NCBI GenBank assembly: GCA_035233585.1
Contig: CP141157.1
Location: forward strand, 50,868,001-50,932,000
Length of the DNA: 64,000 nt
Reading direction: 5' to 3'
Origin: Antiaris toxicaria
Taxonomy: Eukaryota; Streptophyta; Magnoliopsida; Rosales; Moraceae
Of the stretch, positions 47,651 to 59,106 are shown in pieces. The stretch's first letter is position 1. Each line of letters opens with the position of its first letter. Under the pieces are notes generated by a model. The model was not told the DNA's origin, did not search any database, and worked only from the letters and a program-made list of their open reading frames with translations. The translations under genes and the position numbers were made by a program.

Positions 47651-48081
47651 TACTCCCGTTGCTGATCTTGCCGCTGCGATGCCGAACTTGTCAGATCTCA
47701 GTGGATTTCCACTAATATGACCTCGCCACTATAGATCTGAAGAAGTCAATCTTGCTTAAAATGATGAAATCCCGAGAGTTCGCAATCTCATAAGCAAAGA
47801 GGTTTGATTTTCTCTATTTGGTGATGTGATTTATAACTTTTGTTCAATAGATTTCTCTCATTTTCTACCGAATCACATTGTTTTGATTGATTTGCAATTT
47901 TACTATAGTTGTGATTTTTCTTTTCTTTTTTTTTTTTTGAATCTTTTTCATGTGTTTCATGTCACCTTAGCCGTTGGAATTTGGATCTCGACTACTTGTA
48001 AGGCTACTTTTGGCTCTCCACTATCACCATTGCCCAAGTCGAAGTTCATTATGTTCACTGGTTAGCCATTTCTCTTTACTT
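47651..48081. other. Spacer between decayed gene and copia copy 2
   Basis: It holds what would be the upstream region of the minus-strand pseudogene, plus a short T-rich stretch near 47920. At 47960-48060 is a GC-richer segment with the phrase CACCATTGCCCAAGTCGAAG. No gene is supported. Confidence 0.45.
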
Positions 48082-51000
48082 TTTTGTTTTGTGGAGTTCA
48101 ACTATTTAATTCAATTTTGCAGAACTTATGGTTTGAGTATGAAGTTATTTGTTTTTTTTTTTTGGTTTTGGATTTTGGATTTCAATTAATGAAATTGTTG
48201 TTTGCTTTAGAGTTTGACTTTTAAATCATCAATGTATACATATGTCTAATTAAACTTGTGTTTTAAGTAATTTAATGATGAATCAATGACTAATCGATGA
48301 ATTATATAAAAGAGTAAGTATTTACTGATCGTCTACTTTTACTTATGTGCATTAATATTAAAGGAAGTTTGAATTCGTTTGTTTGATTATTTGCTTCCAG
48401 TATATACTTTTACTTCCATGCCAGATGTTTTCTCAAGTAAATGTAGTCCAAATTGATACAAAAAATTCTGTGATATATACCATTTACTTATACTGGTCAA
48501 GCATGAACATGTTTGGTTTAGTCCTGTACAATTAGCAAATTATTTCATGAATTAGCTGTTAGATCCTTAATCTAATGTTGAGCTTATATGTGAATAATTA
48601 TGTGTTACGGACTGTCAAATAAGGTTAAGTCAATTAAAAGTGATTTATTAAGTTTTAGATAATTTGGACTTTAATGTATCCAATAGGATGTGGACGTTTA
48701 ATGTATAGAGATCTAAAGGGTAATTTCTATTTTTATGATAGGCTAAAATAAAAATATCAAAAAGATAATAGGATAGTTATCTACATATATAGTGGTTATG
48801 ATCTCCAGATCATACATAGTATTATTATTATCTTTTCTTTGACATTCCATCATCAGAGAGAGAAAACACAGAGAATATATAATAAGTTTTCTAGGAAAAC
48901 ATGCTGATCTAGAAGACAAACCATATGACTCTAGAAAGTGATTTGTTGATATGGATAGGTACGCTTCCGCTTATTTGCTAATTGATTCTTAGTGAACAAA
49001 CATGAATGTTCTTAGGATTTTAGGTGATAATTTTGCCATTAGGATTTTTGTAACAAGTGGTATCAGAGAGAATTCATGTTAAATCATTTGGAATCGAAAA
49101 TTTCATTCGATTATATGATTTTAAATTCACATATCAGTTTATTAATGTGAGATTCAAGGTTTTAGTATGAATATTAGGGTTTGATGATGCATGTTTAAGG
49201 ATCAAGAACATCGAGAAAGAATTTTGGGATTAAAATTTGTATATTAGATTTTGGAATGAGAATTTTCAAACCCAAATGTCAAAATTTGGAATACTGTATG
49301 GACATCATACAAAATAGTGTACTTGAACCCATATGGATTATACGGTCCCCTCGTATGACCTGTACGAGGATTGTACGAGGCCATGTTCATATGTTATACA
49401 AAACAGTTTCATTCACACCTGTACGAAACTGTATAGTCATGTATGAGGAGTGTTACACGGAACAGTCTCGATCAACCTATACGGGCTTGTATGACCTGTA
49501 CAGAATCTTAGGGTTACTTGGATCAAACTTAATTTTTTAGTATACAAGCCTTATTGGGCCTGTGATAAGATTTAGGCCGCAGGCTTTGACCTGCAACAAA
49601 TAAATTTTTTTTAAGGATAAACTTTAGTGCAATTTTAAATTCAAATATTGATATGTTTATATATATATTGAGATAAATTAATTGAAAGAACATGTCACCA
49701 AAGTGACCTTAGTTGTGAAAATTAATTTTGTTTTGAAATATAAACAGTTATGTATATATAACTCATATGAATATTTATTGGCTCGAAAGAAGATGAATAT
49801 TTAACGGAATTGCATGTGCACCTGTGATAATAAATGCATAATGATTATTCAGATTTATATGTGACAACAAATCGACCAAAAGGAAGATTTATTCATTGAC
49901 ATGTTCTTTTCATTAGTGTTTAATTACTATACCAAGATATCACTTACAAGTCAATATTTTGTCTTTGGACAAAAAACAAAATATTGATGGAATGTTCGTT
50001 ATCTTGAGATGGGGTTTACCTCTATTTGAATTTATTTTTGTTTTGAGTTTTACATGAGCAATTTTTTTTTTTTTGTTTATTGTTATCTGTTTAGCTATGA
50101 CTCCTACTAATATTACTGCCATTATCAATTTTATTCTTATGCTAAATGACTTTAACTTAAAGACATGGTAAGAGAACTTTTTGATAATTGTTAAAGTCAT
50201 GGATGCGATAAGGTTTAATTTTCTTGCACCTCTTAAGGATATAAGTACCTCTAATCAAAAGAGGGATATAAAAAGGTAGGAAAAATCAAATCGTATATAT
50301 ATGATGATCATAAAAAAGGCCATTCCATAAGCATTCAGGGCACAATATCTAAAAGATTACTATGGCTAAGGATTTTCTTGTAGATATTGAAAAGATGTTT
50401 GTTAAGAATGAAAGGACTAAAATAGATACGCTTTTGAAAAGTTTAATTTCAATAAGGTATAAGGACAAAGGCAATATCAAGGAGTACATCCTTGAGATGT
50501 CTTATTTTACTTCTAAGTTGAAAGCACCTAAGCTCGATCTCTCTAAGGACTTACTAGTACATGTGGTTTTTATCTTCCTTCTGTCACAATTTAACTAGCT
50601 TAAGGTGAGCTACAACTGTTAGAAAGAAACTTGGTCTCTGGATGAGCTCATATCACATTATATTCAGGAAAAAGAAATGTTGAAGTAAGATAGGTCAGAA
50701 AGTACTTACCTGACCTCAATCTAAAATAATAAGGACAAGGAAAGAAAAGGAAGAAGGATAAGGAAGCTGCAGATACAGCACCTCACAAAAAACAACAAAA
50801 GAAACTGGTTGACCTACAAAGTACTGGTTGTTATTTTTGTGGAGTTGAAGGACATAAGAAGCTATACACTAATTATCACACATGGCATGTTAAAAAAGGT
50901 ATGCTTCTTAATTTGGTTTGTTCTAATATTAATATAACTTTAGTACCTAGACACACATGATGGATAGATTTTGATACAATAACTCACATTAATGTGTCTA

Positions 51001-54000
51001 TACAAGGTTGCCTGAGTTGCCAAAAGCCAAGTAATATTGAAAAATACATTTATATAGGCGAAGGCAAGACGATTCAAGTTGAAACAATAGGAAAATTTAG
51101 ATTATTTTTAAAGACTGGATTTTATTTGGATCTTGATGAGACATTTAGTATATCGTTTTTTAGACAAAATTTGATTTCTATTTCTACTTTAGATAAATCT
51201 GGTCATTCTTGTTCATTTAGGAATGGAAAATTTAGCTTATTTCATAATTCAAAATTGGTTGGTTTTAGTTATTTGTCAAGTTACAATAATTTTTATTTAA
51301 TTGATACAATTGCTTCATTTAATGACTCCCTACTATTAAGTACACGAGGTATAAAGAAAAAGTTAACCAATGAGAATTCAACTACATTATGACACAAAAT
51401 ATTAGGTCATATCTCTAAATGGAGAATAGAGAGTCTTGTGTCAGACGAAATTCTATATTCCTTGGATTTCATAGATTTTGATGTTTATGTTAACTGTATT
51501 AAGGGAAAACAAACTAACAAAAGGAGATTTGAAACCAACAGGACTTTGAACATCTTAGAACTTATACATATGGATCTTTATAGGCTGTTTCCTATGGTTG
51601 CTTGGAATGGTTAATGATACTTTATAATGTTCATAGACAATTTTTCAAGATATGGCTATATATATCTTGTTGATGAAAAGTCCTAGTTGCTGGATATGTT
51701 CAAAAATTGTGAGGCTGAAGTTGAGAACTAACTTAGCAAAAGGAACAAAAGCATCAGATCTAACCATGGTGGTAAGTACTATAGTAGATATGACGGTTTA
51801 GGTAAATAAAGTCCAAGGCCGTTTGCTAGGAATGCTATATCATCCCATAGTATACTATATTGGGTTTGCCGCTATAAATGGTGTTGCTAAAAGATGAAAC
51901 AAAACACTTAAAGACATGATGAGGAATATGATTAGTCATTCTACCTTACTAGAACACTCTGGGGAGAAGTACTTAAGATTGCAACATATATCTGTAACAG
52001 AGTTCTAACTAAAGCAACTACTAAAACCCTTTATGAACTTTGGACGGGCAAGAAGCTTAGTCTAAAGCACTTATATGTTTAGGGATGTCCAGCTGAGGTA
52101 AGGTCTTGTAGGCTTAAAGAAAAGAAATTAGAATCAATGACAATGAGTTACTATTTTATTGGATACTCTAAAAGATCTAGGGGATATAAGTTTTATGATC
52201 CCACGACTAAATCAATTTTCGAGTAAGGAAACGCCTGGTTATTTGAGGATGTCGAGTTTATGGGGGAAGATACAACTAGGGACTTTGTATTTGAATAAGA
52301 ATATGTTAATATTCCCACAGGTGTTATTGGCATTAATCAAGATCCCATTCTTGTTTTTGTTTAAGACATAATAAATCAAGACGTTGTCAAAGAACCTCAA
52401 TTCAAGAAATTGATCTAGAAAAACAAACTCTAGCACTTCAGGAACCTATGCCATTAAGGAGATCCACTAGAGTAAAGAGAAGTGCAGTGCCAGATAATTA
52501 CATTGTATTTTTCTAAGAGCATGAGGTAGATATTTCAGTGATGGAAGATGATCCGATCAACTTCCATGAAGCCACAAAAAGTTCTAACTCTCAAAATTAG
52601 ATTGATGCCACGAATGAGAAGATTAAGTCCATGAAGGATAAGAAAGTTTAGGATCTTGTCCCATTTTCAAAAGGTGTGAAACCCAATTTTTGTTAATGGA
52701 TATTTAAGACCAAGATGAATTCAAAAGGTGATGTAGAGAGGTACAAGACTCGTATTGTTGTAAAGGGCTTTACACAGATAATAGGCATCGACTATAAAGA
52801 GACTTTCTCTTAAGTTTCTTGGAAAGACTCTTTCAAGATTACAATGACATTGGTGGTGTATTTCAATCTTGAGTTACATCAGATGGATATGAAGACAATG
52901 TTTTTTAATGGTAATATTGATGAAATGATTTATATGGTGCAATCAGATAACTTTGTGTCAGAAGGCCTAAAGAATATAGTCTACAAACTTAAAAAATCCA
53001 TTTATGATCTCAAACAAGCATCTCGACAATGGTATTTCAAGTTTTATTAAGTGATTATCTTGTTCGATTTTGAGGTGAATTTGATCGATGATTGTATATA
53101 CCATAAGTTTTATAGGAGCAAATATATTTTTTATGATTTTATATATTGCTGACATCTTACTTGTTAGCAACAATATAGGTTTATTACACAAAACCAAGAG
53201 ATTTCTAGCTAGAAATTTTGAGATAAAAGATTTTAGTGATGTTTTTTTTTGTATTAGGCATACATGTACACTGGGATTGCTCTCAGAGTATTCTCGAATT
53301 GTCACAAAAAAGCTATATTGAAAAGGTTCTCAAAAGATACGGCATGCAGGATTGCAAACCAGGTGATACCCCTGTGATTAAAGGAGATAATTTTAGTATA
53401 AATCAGTGCCCTAAGAATGATTTTGAAGATAAGAAAATATAGAAGAATCCCTAAGCCTTAGTAATAGGGAGTTTTATATATGCTCAGGTTTGTATGTGTC
53501 CGGATATTGTGTACATTACTGGGATGTTGGGTAGACATTTAAGCAATCTAAGAGTAAACCATTAGAAAGCAGCTAAACAAATTTTGTAATACTTATAGAA
53601 AATAAAAGACTATATGCTTACATATCAGAGGTTGGATCAGCTTAAGATCATAGGGTATATTGACTCCAATTTTGCTAGATGCCAAGATAGTATGAAATCT
53701 ACATTAGACTATATTTATCTGCTGGCTAGAAGTGGTGTCTCCTAGAAAAGTGCTAAATAGTCACTTATAGCCTATTCTACCATGGCAGTATAGTTTATAG
53801 CATGTTATGAGGCATCCAATTATGGAATATGACAGCAAAATTTTGTCACGGGGCTATGCATAGTAGATGGTGTTGTAAGACCATTCAAGTTATTTTGTGA
53901 CAAAAGTCAGTAGTTTTGTATTCTAACAACAACAGGAGCTCGACAAAATCAAAGCATATAGACATCAAGTTCCTAGTTATTAAAAAAAGAGTTTAGAGTG

Positions 54001-54125
54001 GACAGTTGTCTATAGAGTATATTAGGACAAATTCCATGGTTACAGATTCGCTTACTAAGGGATTGCCACTGAAAGTGTTTCATGAGTACATTATTCATGT
54101 AGGTGTCATGTCAATTAATGATATT
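48082..54125 (+). mobile_element. Ty1/copia retrotransposon, copy 2 (degenerate, domain-complete)
   Basis: Order: duplicated flank (48082-48562), LTR (about 48563-49049), primer-binding site AAGTGGTATCAGAG (initiator tRNA-Met type, about 49051), leader with TACGG-type repeats, gag from ATG 50097, zinc-knuckle remnant (CYFCGVEGH, about 50835), protease region (WIDFDTITHI, normally DSG-A-H), GAG-pre-integrase (HKILGHIS, about 51395), integrase (FSRYGYIYLV, NHGGKYY), reverse transcriptase (QMDMKTMFFNGNIDEMIYM, VYKLKKSIYDLKQASRQW; YIADILLVS where YVDD is usual) and RNase H (SKHIDIKFLVI, VTDSLTKGLP). The domain order is that of Ty1/copia. Dozens of stops and frameshifts show it is dead. No 3' LTR follows the polypurine-like AGTGGGAA near 54134. 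Confidence 0.88.
48563..49049 (+). repeat. Copia LTR, copy 2
   Basis: It begins TGTTAGATCC and ends TTTTGTAACA, immediately followed by the primer-binding site AGTGGTATCAGAG. The TG...CA ends and the position before the primer-binding site fit a copia 5' LTR of about 490 bases. Confidence 0.65.
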
Positions 54126-54490
54126 TAGTTTTAGTGGGAATTTGTGTTTTTAAATGCTTTTATGATATAGATATATTTTTAATCATTTTAATTTATGGAT
54201 ATTTTGAGGTTTTTTTTTTCTACAAAAATAAAGTTTCGATCTATTTACACTCTGATTTTGGTATGATTTGATCTTGCTAAGGTTTTGACTAATTGGAAAT
54301 AGGCATGTTGAGATCACATTACATGAAGTTTCCATGCTACACATCCACATCATGATCCATGTCATTTAGTCGTATTAGCATGCGTGACCATTGATGGGTT
54401 GAGTTACGATAGTTGTAGCAAAGGCTACTTTGATCTTATATTAGTATAATTAATGTGGACTTGAAAACCAAAGCTTGATGTAGGCGGCCT
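54126..54490. other. Spacer downstream of copia copy 2
   Basis: This is where a 3' LTR would be expected but is absent. It is AT-rich DNA with a T run at 54208 and the palindromic GGCGGCCTACGGCCGC near 54483. No gene. Confidence 0.45.
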
Positions 54491-55542
54491 ACGGCCGCAT
54501 TCCTAAGATTTCCATACAGGTCGAGCGAGATTGTTCTGTACAACATCCATACATGACTGTACATTTTCATACAAGTGTAAGTGAAACTGTTTCGTACAAT
54601 ATCCATACATGGCCATACAATTCCTATATAGGTCATGTGAAACTGTATAGTCCGTACGCCCCATACGTGTTCAGGTGCACTATTTCATATAACGTCCATA
54701 TGGTATTCCAAATTTTGAAATTTAAGGTTGAAAATTCACATTCCAAAACCTAATAAGCAAATTTTAACCCTAAAATTCTTCTTTAATGTTTTTAATCCTT
54801 AAACATGCATCAACATACCCTAATCTTAGATAATAACATCACGAATACACATTAATTTTATAGTAAAACAACCAAATTTCTAAAAAATTATGCGATTTCA
54901 TGATTTTCTATAAACAAACCTTTAATATTCATACAAAAACCTTAATTCACATAGTACTAAACCAATATGTGAATTTAAAATCATGAAATCGAATGAAATT
55001 TTTGCTTTCAATGATTCAACATGAATTCGCTCTGATACTACTTGTTAGAAAAATCATTATGGAAAAACCATTACTTGAAATCCCAAGAACATTCATATTG
55101 AATTATCAAGAATCAATTAATGAATAAGCAGAAATGCACCTGAATCCATATCAATAAATCACTTTTTAGAGCCGCGTGATTTGCCTTCCAGATCAACATG
55201 TTTTCCTAGAGAAACCTTTATATATTCTCTGTGTACTTTTTTTCTAATGATGAGATGTTAGAAAAGAAAATGATAATAATAATACATGCGATCTGGGGAT
55301 CACAACCATTATATATAGATAACTACCTTGTTATCTTTTGGTATTTCTATTTTAACTCATCATAAAAATAGAAATTACCCTTTAAGTCTTTATATATTAA
55401 AGGTCCACAGCCTATCAAATACATTAAAACCTAAATTTTCTAAAACTTAATAGATCACTTTTAATTGGACTTAACCTTATTTGACAGCCTGAAACACATA
55501 ATTATTCATATATAAGCTCAACGTTGGATTCAGGGTCTAATA
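54491..55542 (-). mobile_element. Inverted copia fragment: leader plus LTR
   Basis: The reverse complement of 54491-55042 matches the leader of copia copies 1 and 2, including the TACGG-type repeats. At 55024-55043 it shows the reverse complement of AGTAGTATCAGAGCGAATTC, the primer-binding region. 55043-55542 is the LTR in inverted orientation, ending in the complement of TATTAGACCC. Gag and pol are missing. Confidence 0.75.
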
Positions 55543-55574
55543 AATCATCCCATCATCTTATTTTCTTCTTCTTT

Positions 55575-55738
55575 AGGAAAACATATTGATCTGGAAGGCA
55601 AACCACACGACTCTAGAAAGTGATTTATTGATATAGATTCAGGTACGCTTCCGCTTATTCATTAATTGATTCTTAGTGATCCAACATAAATGTTCTTAGG
55701 ATTTCAATTGATAGGTTTGTCATAAGGATTTTTCTAAC
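55575..55738 (+). repeat. Copia LTR 3' end fragment, forward orientation
   Basis: AGGAAAACATATTGATCTGG, GACTCTAGAAAGTGATTTAT and GGATTTTTCTAACA match the last 165 bases of the LTRs at 41151 and 48563. With the inverted LTR at 55043-55542 it makes an imperfect inverted repeat spanning about 700 bases. Confidence 0.75.
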
Positions 55739-56980
55739 ATTAGCTTCTTTTGGATAAGTAGTCTAATTTTGTGCAAATTCTAGGAAAATATTTTTTGCTG
55801 GTTCTTAACTGGGGATGAGAAATGCCAAAGGAATAATAAATCTCTGATTTTTGTAGATTTTGCATGCTGAGCTAGTGCAATGGATGGGTGATGAGGTGTT
55901 TGAGCTATTTGGTTGACTGTCTGCTTTATTCAATTTCATGTTGGAGAAAATGAACGATTAGTATCTAAACTTTTGAATTAGGTCTCTGAGTGTTCGAGAT
56001 GGATTCTACTAGAATCCAATGCAGATTCTACTTTGCTACTGTTTTGGCTTATGTTTGGTGTTTTTTTCTTGTCTGATTACCTCACGTTGTATTTTTTGTC
56101 TGGTATGAATTCTACTAAAATCCTTTGCAGATTCAAGAAGAATTCATTGCGCATCAAGGAAGAATCTATTACGGAATCGAAAAGAATCCATTGTGGATTT
56201 GTTTAGAATTTGCAATGACATGAATCTGTTATTTTTTTTAGTTGAAATGCACAAAAAAAAAAAAAGAATTCATCATCATTTGATTGAAATTCAAAAAAAA
56301 AAAAAATTCTCGCCATTGGCAATTGACAATCGGCTACCCGTAGCTGGTTGGTGATTGATATGTTAAAAATGTATTTTAATAAGTAAATAAAAATGAAAGA
56401 ATTGTGGGTATTTTTGTTCATTTGCTATTATTATTTTTAATTATTTGATCAAATGTTGAAATGGGCAAAAATATAGACTTTGACAGGCATACATATAAAA
56501 CAATATCAAAGGACAATATTGTAAATCACCTTTCTTTTGTGATATTATTCCTTTTAGAACCCTTACATGCTATCTTTGTACTTAATAATAAACACGAATT
56601 ATTAAGAATGACTTAAAACCATATATATTTCACGAATGATGAGTTCAAAACATATATATTTCAAAAACGTCAAAACAACTATAATTTTACAAGTAAATTT
56701 TGAGAGACAAAGTTAGATAATTGAATATTCATATGAGTCATAAATAAATAAAAAAATTTATAATTTCTCCTTGCCAATGGTTATGGCACCACGCCTCTTA
56801 ACTTTTCCATTTTTGATAAATTGCCTTTTCGGCTTTTTAATTTTTGCCGAAACACGTCGGACTATTTTCATGTGATCTAAACTCACAACCATGCTTAAAT
56901 TGCTTATTGAAAGAAGATGATTAATTGCTGAAATTAAAAAATAAATTATAAGTTTTCAATTAACGAGAGGTTTAGGGAGA
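55739..56980. other. Intergenic spacer with GAATCCATT-type short repeats
   Basis: Between about 56000 and 56215 the word GAATCCAATGCAGATTC and variants (AATCCTTTGCAGATTC, AATTCATTGCGCATC, AATCCATTGTGGATTT) recur every 25-45 bases, alternating with GAATTCTACTA and AGAAGAAT phrases. The rest is AT-rich with no supported gene. Confidence 0.5.
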
Positions 56981-57320
56981 GTTTGGGGAGGGTGTTGGAG
57001 ATGTTATTTTTGAGTTGGAAAAAAGTTGTTTTGGAGAATGTGTTTGGGAGAAAAAACTGTTTGAGATGAAAAATAAAAAATTTTAAAATTTTTTTTAAAC
57101 AAAAATATCAATATGGATATTGTTTCGTTTCTCTCGAAATTCTATGTAATTTAAAAAAAAAATTTATCTCATTTGGACTTGTATACACAAAGTTATGAAT
57201 TTTTAAAATTTGGAGTTTACTGTAGCATTTTAAAAATGTAAATAGTAAAAAGTAAGGAAGTTTTGGAAAAAAGTGAAATTTTGAAGGCCGGAAAACAGCC
57301 CTCAAACAGCCCTCAAACGG
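56981..57320 (-). mobile_element. MITE-like repeat, family B copy 4 (inverted)
   Basis: It reads, in reverse complement relative to copies 1-3, from GGAGAGTTTGGGGAGGGTGT through GTTTGGGAGAAAAAACTGTT and GATATTGTTTCGTTTCTCTC to CCCTCAAACGGCCC. Ends and interior are both recognisable. Confidence 0.6.
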
Positions 57321-57413
57321 CCCATCAGAGAATAAAATATAAAAATACATGTTTATGAGGTGCCCCTAGGTATATTCGCTACCAATTTAATTAGCATTCT
57401 CAAATAGTACTAA

Positions 57414-57742
57414 TATACGTTTGGAGAGCGTATTTTAGCATTACGACTACCAATTTTACACAAAATATAAAGTTTTACATTCAAATACAATCATTTTTAA
57501 CAGTGATACGAAAATAATTACTATTTAAAAGTTTTTTAAACAGTCACATAAACTTTTCAATTCTAACTATTTATCTTTATTTTTATCAATCACATCAACT
57601 TTTCAACTTTAAAATATTTTCTATCCAAACATATATTTTATTCAAATACAAAATAAACACTTTTTAAGCAAATAAACACTTAAAAAAAGAATTATATTTA
57701 AATATAATTAAAAAATAATACGTTTACTAAACGTTCCTCAAA
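57414..57742 (-). mobile_element. MITE-like repeat, family A copy 7 (inverted)
   Basis: Reverse-complement family-A words: AGTCACATAAACTTTTCAAT, TTTATCAATCACATCAACTT, TATCCAAACATATATTTTAT and a right end ACGTTTACTAAACGTTCC. The left end is CGTTTGGAGAGCGTATT. Confidence 0.6.
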
Positions 57743-59106
57743 TTGTCATAGTTTGACAAATTTAGGGTTATTAGTAGAATAAAAAGATTGGTGGGCAGTA
57801 TGTGAATATACGAGTTAAGTCTTGAATCATAAGGCTTAAAAACCAAAACTTCATAATATCTAGCGCCTGTGACTGGCTCCGGTAGCCGCAGGCCAAGAAA
57901 GGGGCGGGGTGTTTGTCTCAACCTCATACGTGGCATCTTACCATAGGGTGTTTAGCAAACGAGTTTCCTTCCAGTCGTGCAGCTAACTCCTATTAATTCA
58001 ATTTAAAATTCCAATAATACCCTTACTTGTTCGGTCAAAATTCGAGGGCAAACAAGAGAAATTACAAATATAAGAGGTCGCTAAGACTCTCGCTCTTCAC
58101 ACGTCTCCTTTAGGTCCTTCTAGACTATCAAATCTGGTCTCCTCCCCTCCCTCTATAAATTTCACTTTCTCTTTCTATAAATTCCTTAAACGGGTATTAA
58201 GAATGAAATAATCTTCATAGACGAGCGTCTTAAGATTATTTTATTTAATATACTGTTATTTTATTTTAAAATACTAAAAATCTAAAATATATAGATTTCA
58301 ATTCGTTTTATAAAAGAGTAATCTGACACCAATAAATACTATGATGATATTAAAATTTAAATAAATTAAGCATAATTATCTTTTTAAATATTTGGCTTAA
58401 TTTTTAAAACCTATTTAACCGACCCTTTTTTCCCCTCAGCCTCCAACGTGAGTTGTCTTTTCCCACTCCCAGCAATTGACCTCCAGCCAAACGCCTCTTA
58501 AATCCTCTCTTAAAGATCAAAACCCAAACCTCTGCAAAATCGAAACCCCTATAAAAGATCCCTCAGTCCGAAATTTTTCCCGCGTATCCAAGCATCCTAG
58601 TATTTTTTTTTTCTTGATTTTTCCCGGAAAATTCATTCCTGCTAGGATCGACCATAAATATCCCTCCCCGTTTGCGAAAAGGTCCGATCTATCTTTTCTC
58701 ACCCCCATTATCGACCTCAAACCTTTAGCCGCAAACGATTTTGCTTAAAACCTGATTTTCTGTCTCGGATTTTGTTGCTCTAGGGCTAAATCTTGGATTG
58801 GATGAAAATTTTTCTCTATTGTACTGGAATTTATTGGATTTGATCTGGATTTGAAAATTAACAATATTAAATGGATCTGATTAAAAAAAAAAAAAAACTT
58901 CTTAAGGAAACTTTCTGATCTACTTGTGGAAAATGTTCTTGGTCAAATTAGTTTTACGTTTTTATCTTCTTTTTCTCGCAATCCCTTTTCAGCATAAAGA
59001 TCTGATTTAAAAATTTCAAAATCGATGACATTAATTTTCTTGTTTCTTGGGTATAAATAGGGTTGAGTCGCTCTCACTGTAGATCGAGGGGGACAGTTAT
59101 ACAATA
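57743..59106 (+). promoter_or_regulatory. TBP upstream region with candidate TATA boxes
   Basis: TATAAAT at 58154-58160 and again near 58176 sit in CT-rich DNA. A second, canonical TATAAATAG lies at 59052-59060, only 47 bases before the ATG, with a CA start candidate at 59075. Either the gene is driven from the proximal box with a leader of about 30 bases, or from the distal boxes with a leader intron that could end at the acceptor TTTTCAG (58986-58992). The GC-richer, exon-like stretch at 58440-58745 favours the second possibility. Confidence 0.45.

Noticed and set aside
48563..54125. Copy 2 as a complete, potentially active copia element
   Set aside because: It lacks a 3' LTR and has many stops and frameshifts across gag, integrase and reverse transcriptase, including a changed YVDD motif.
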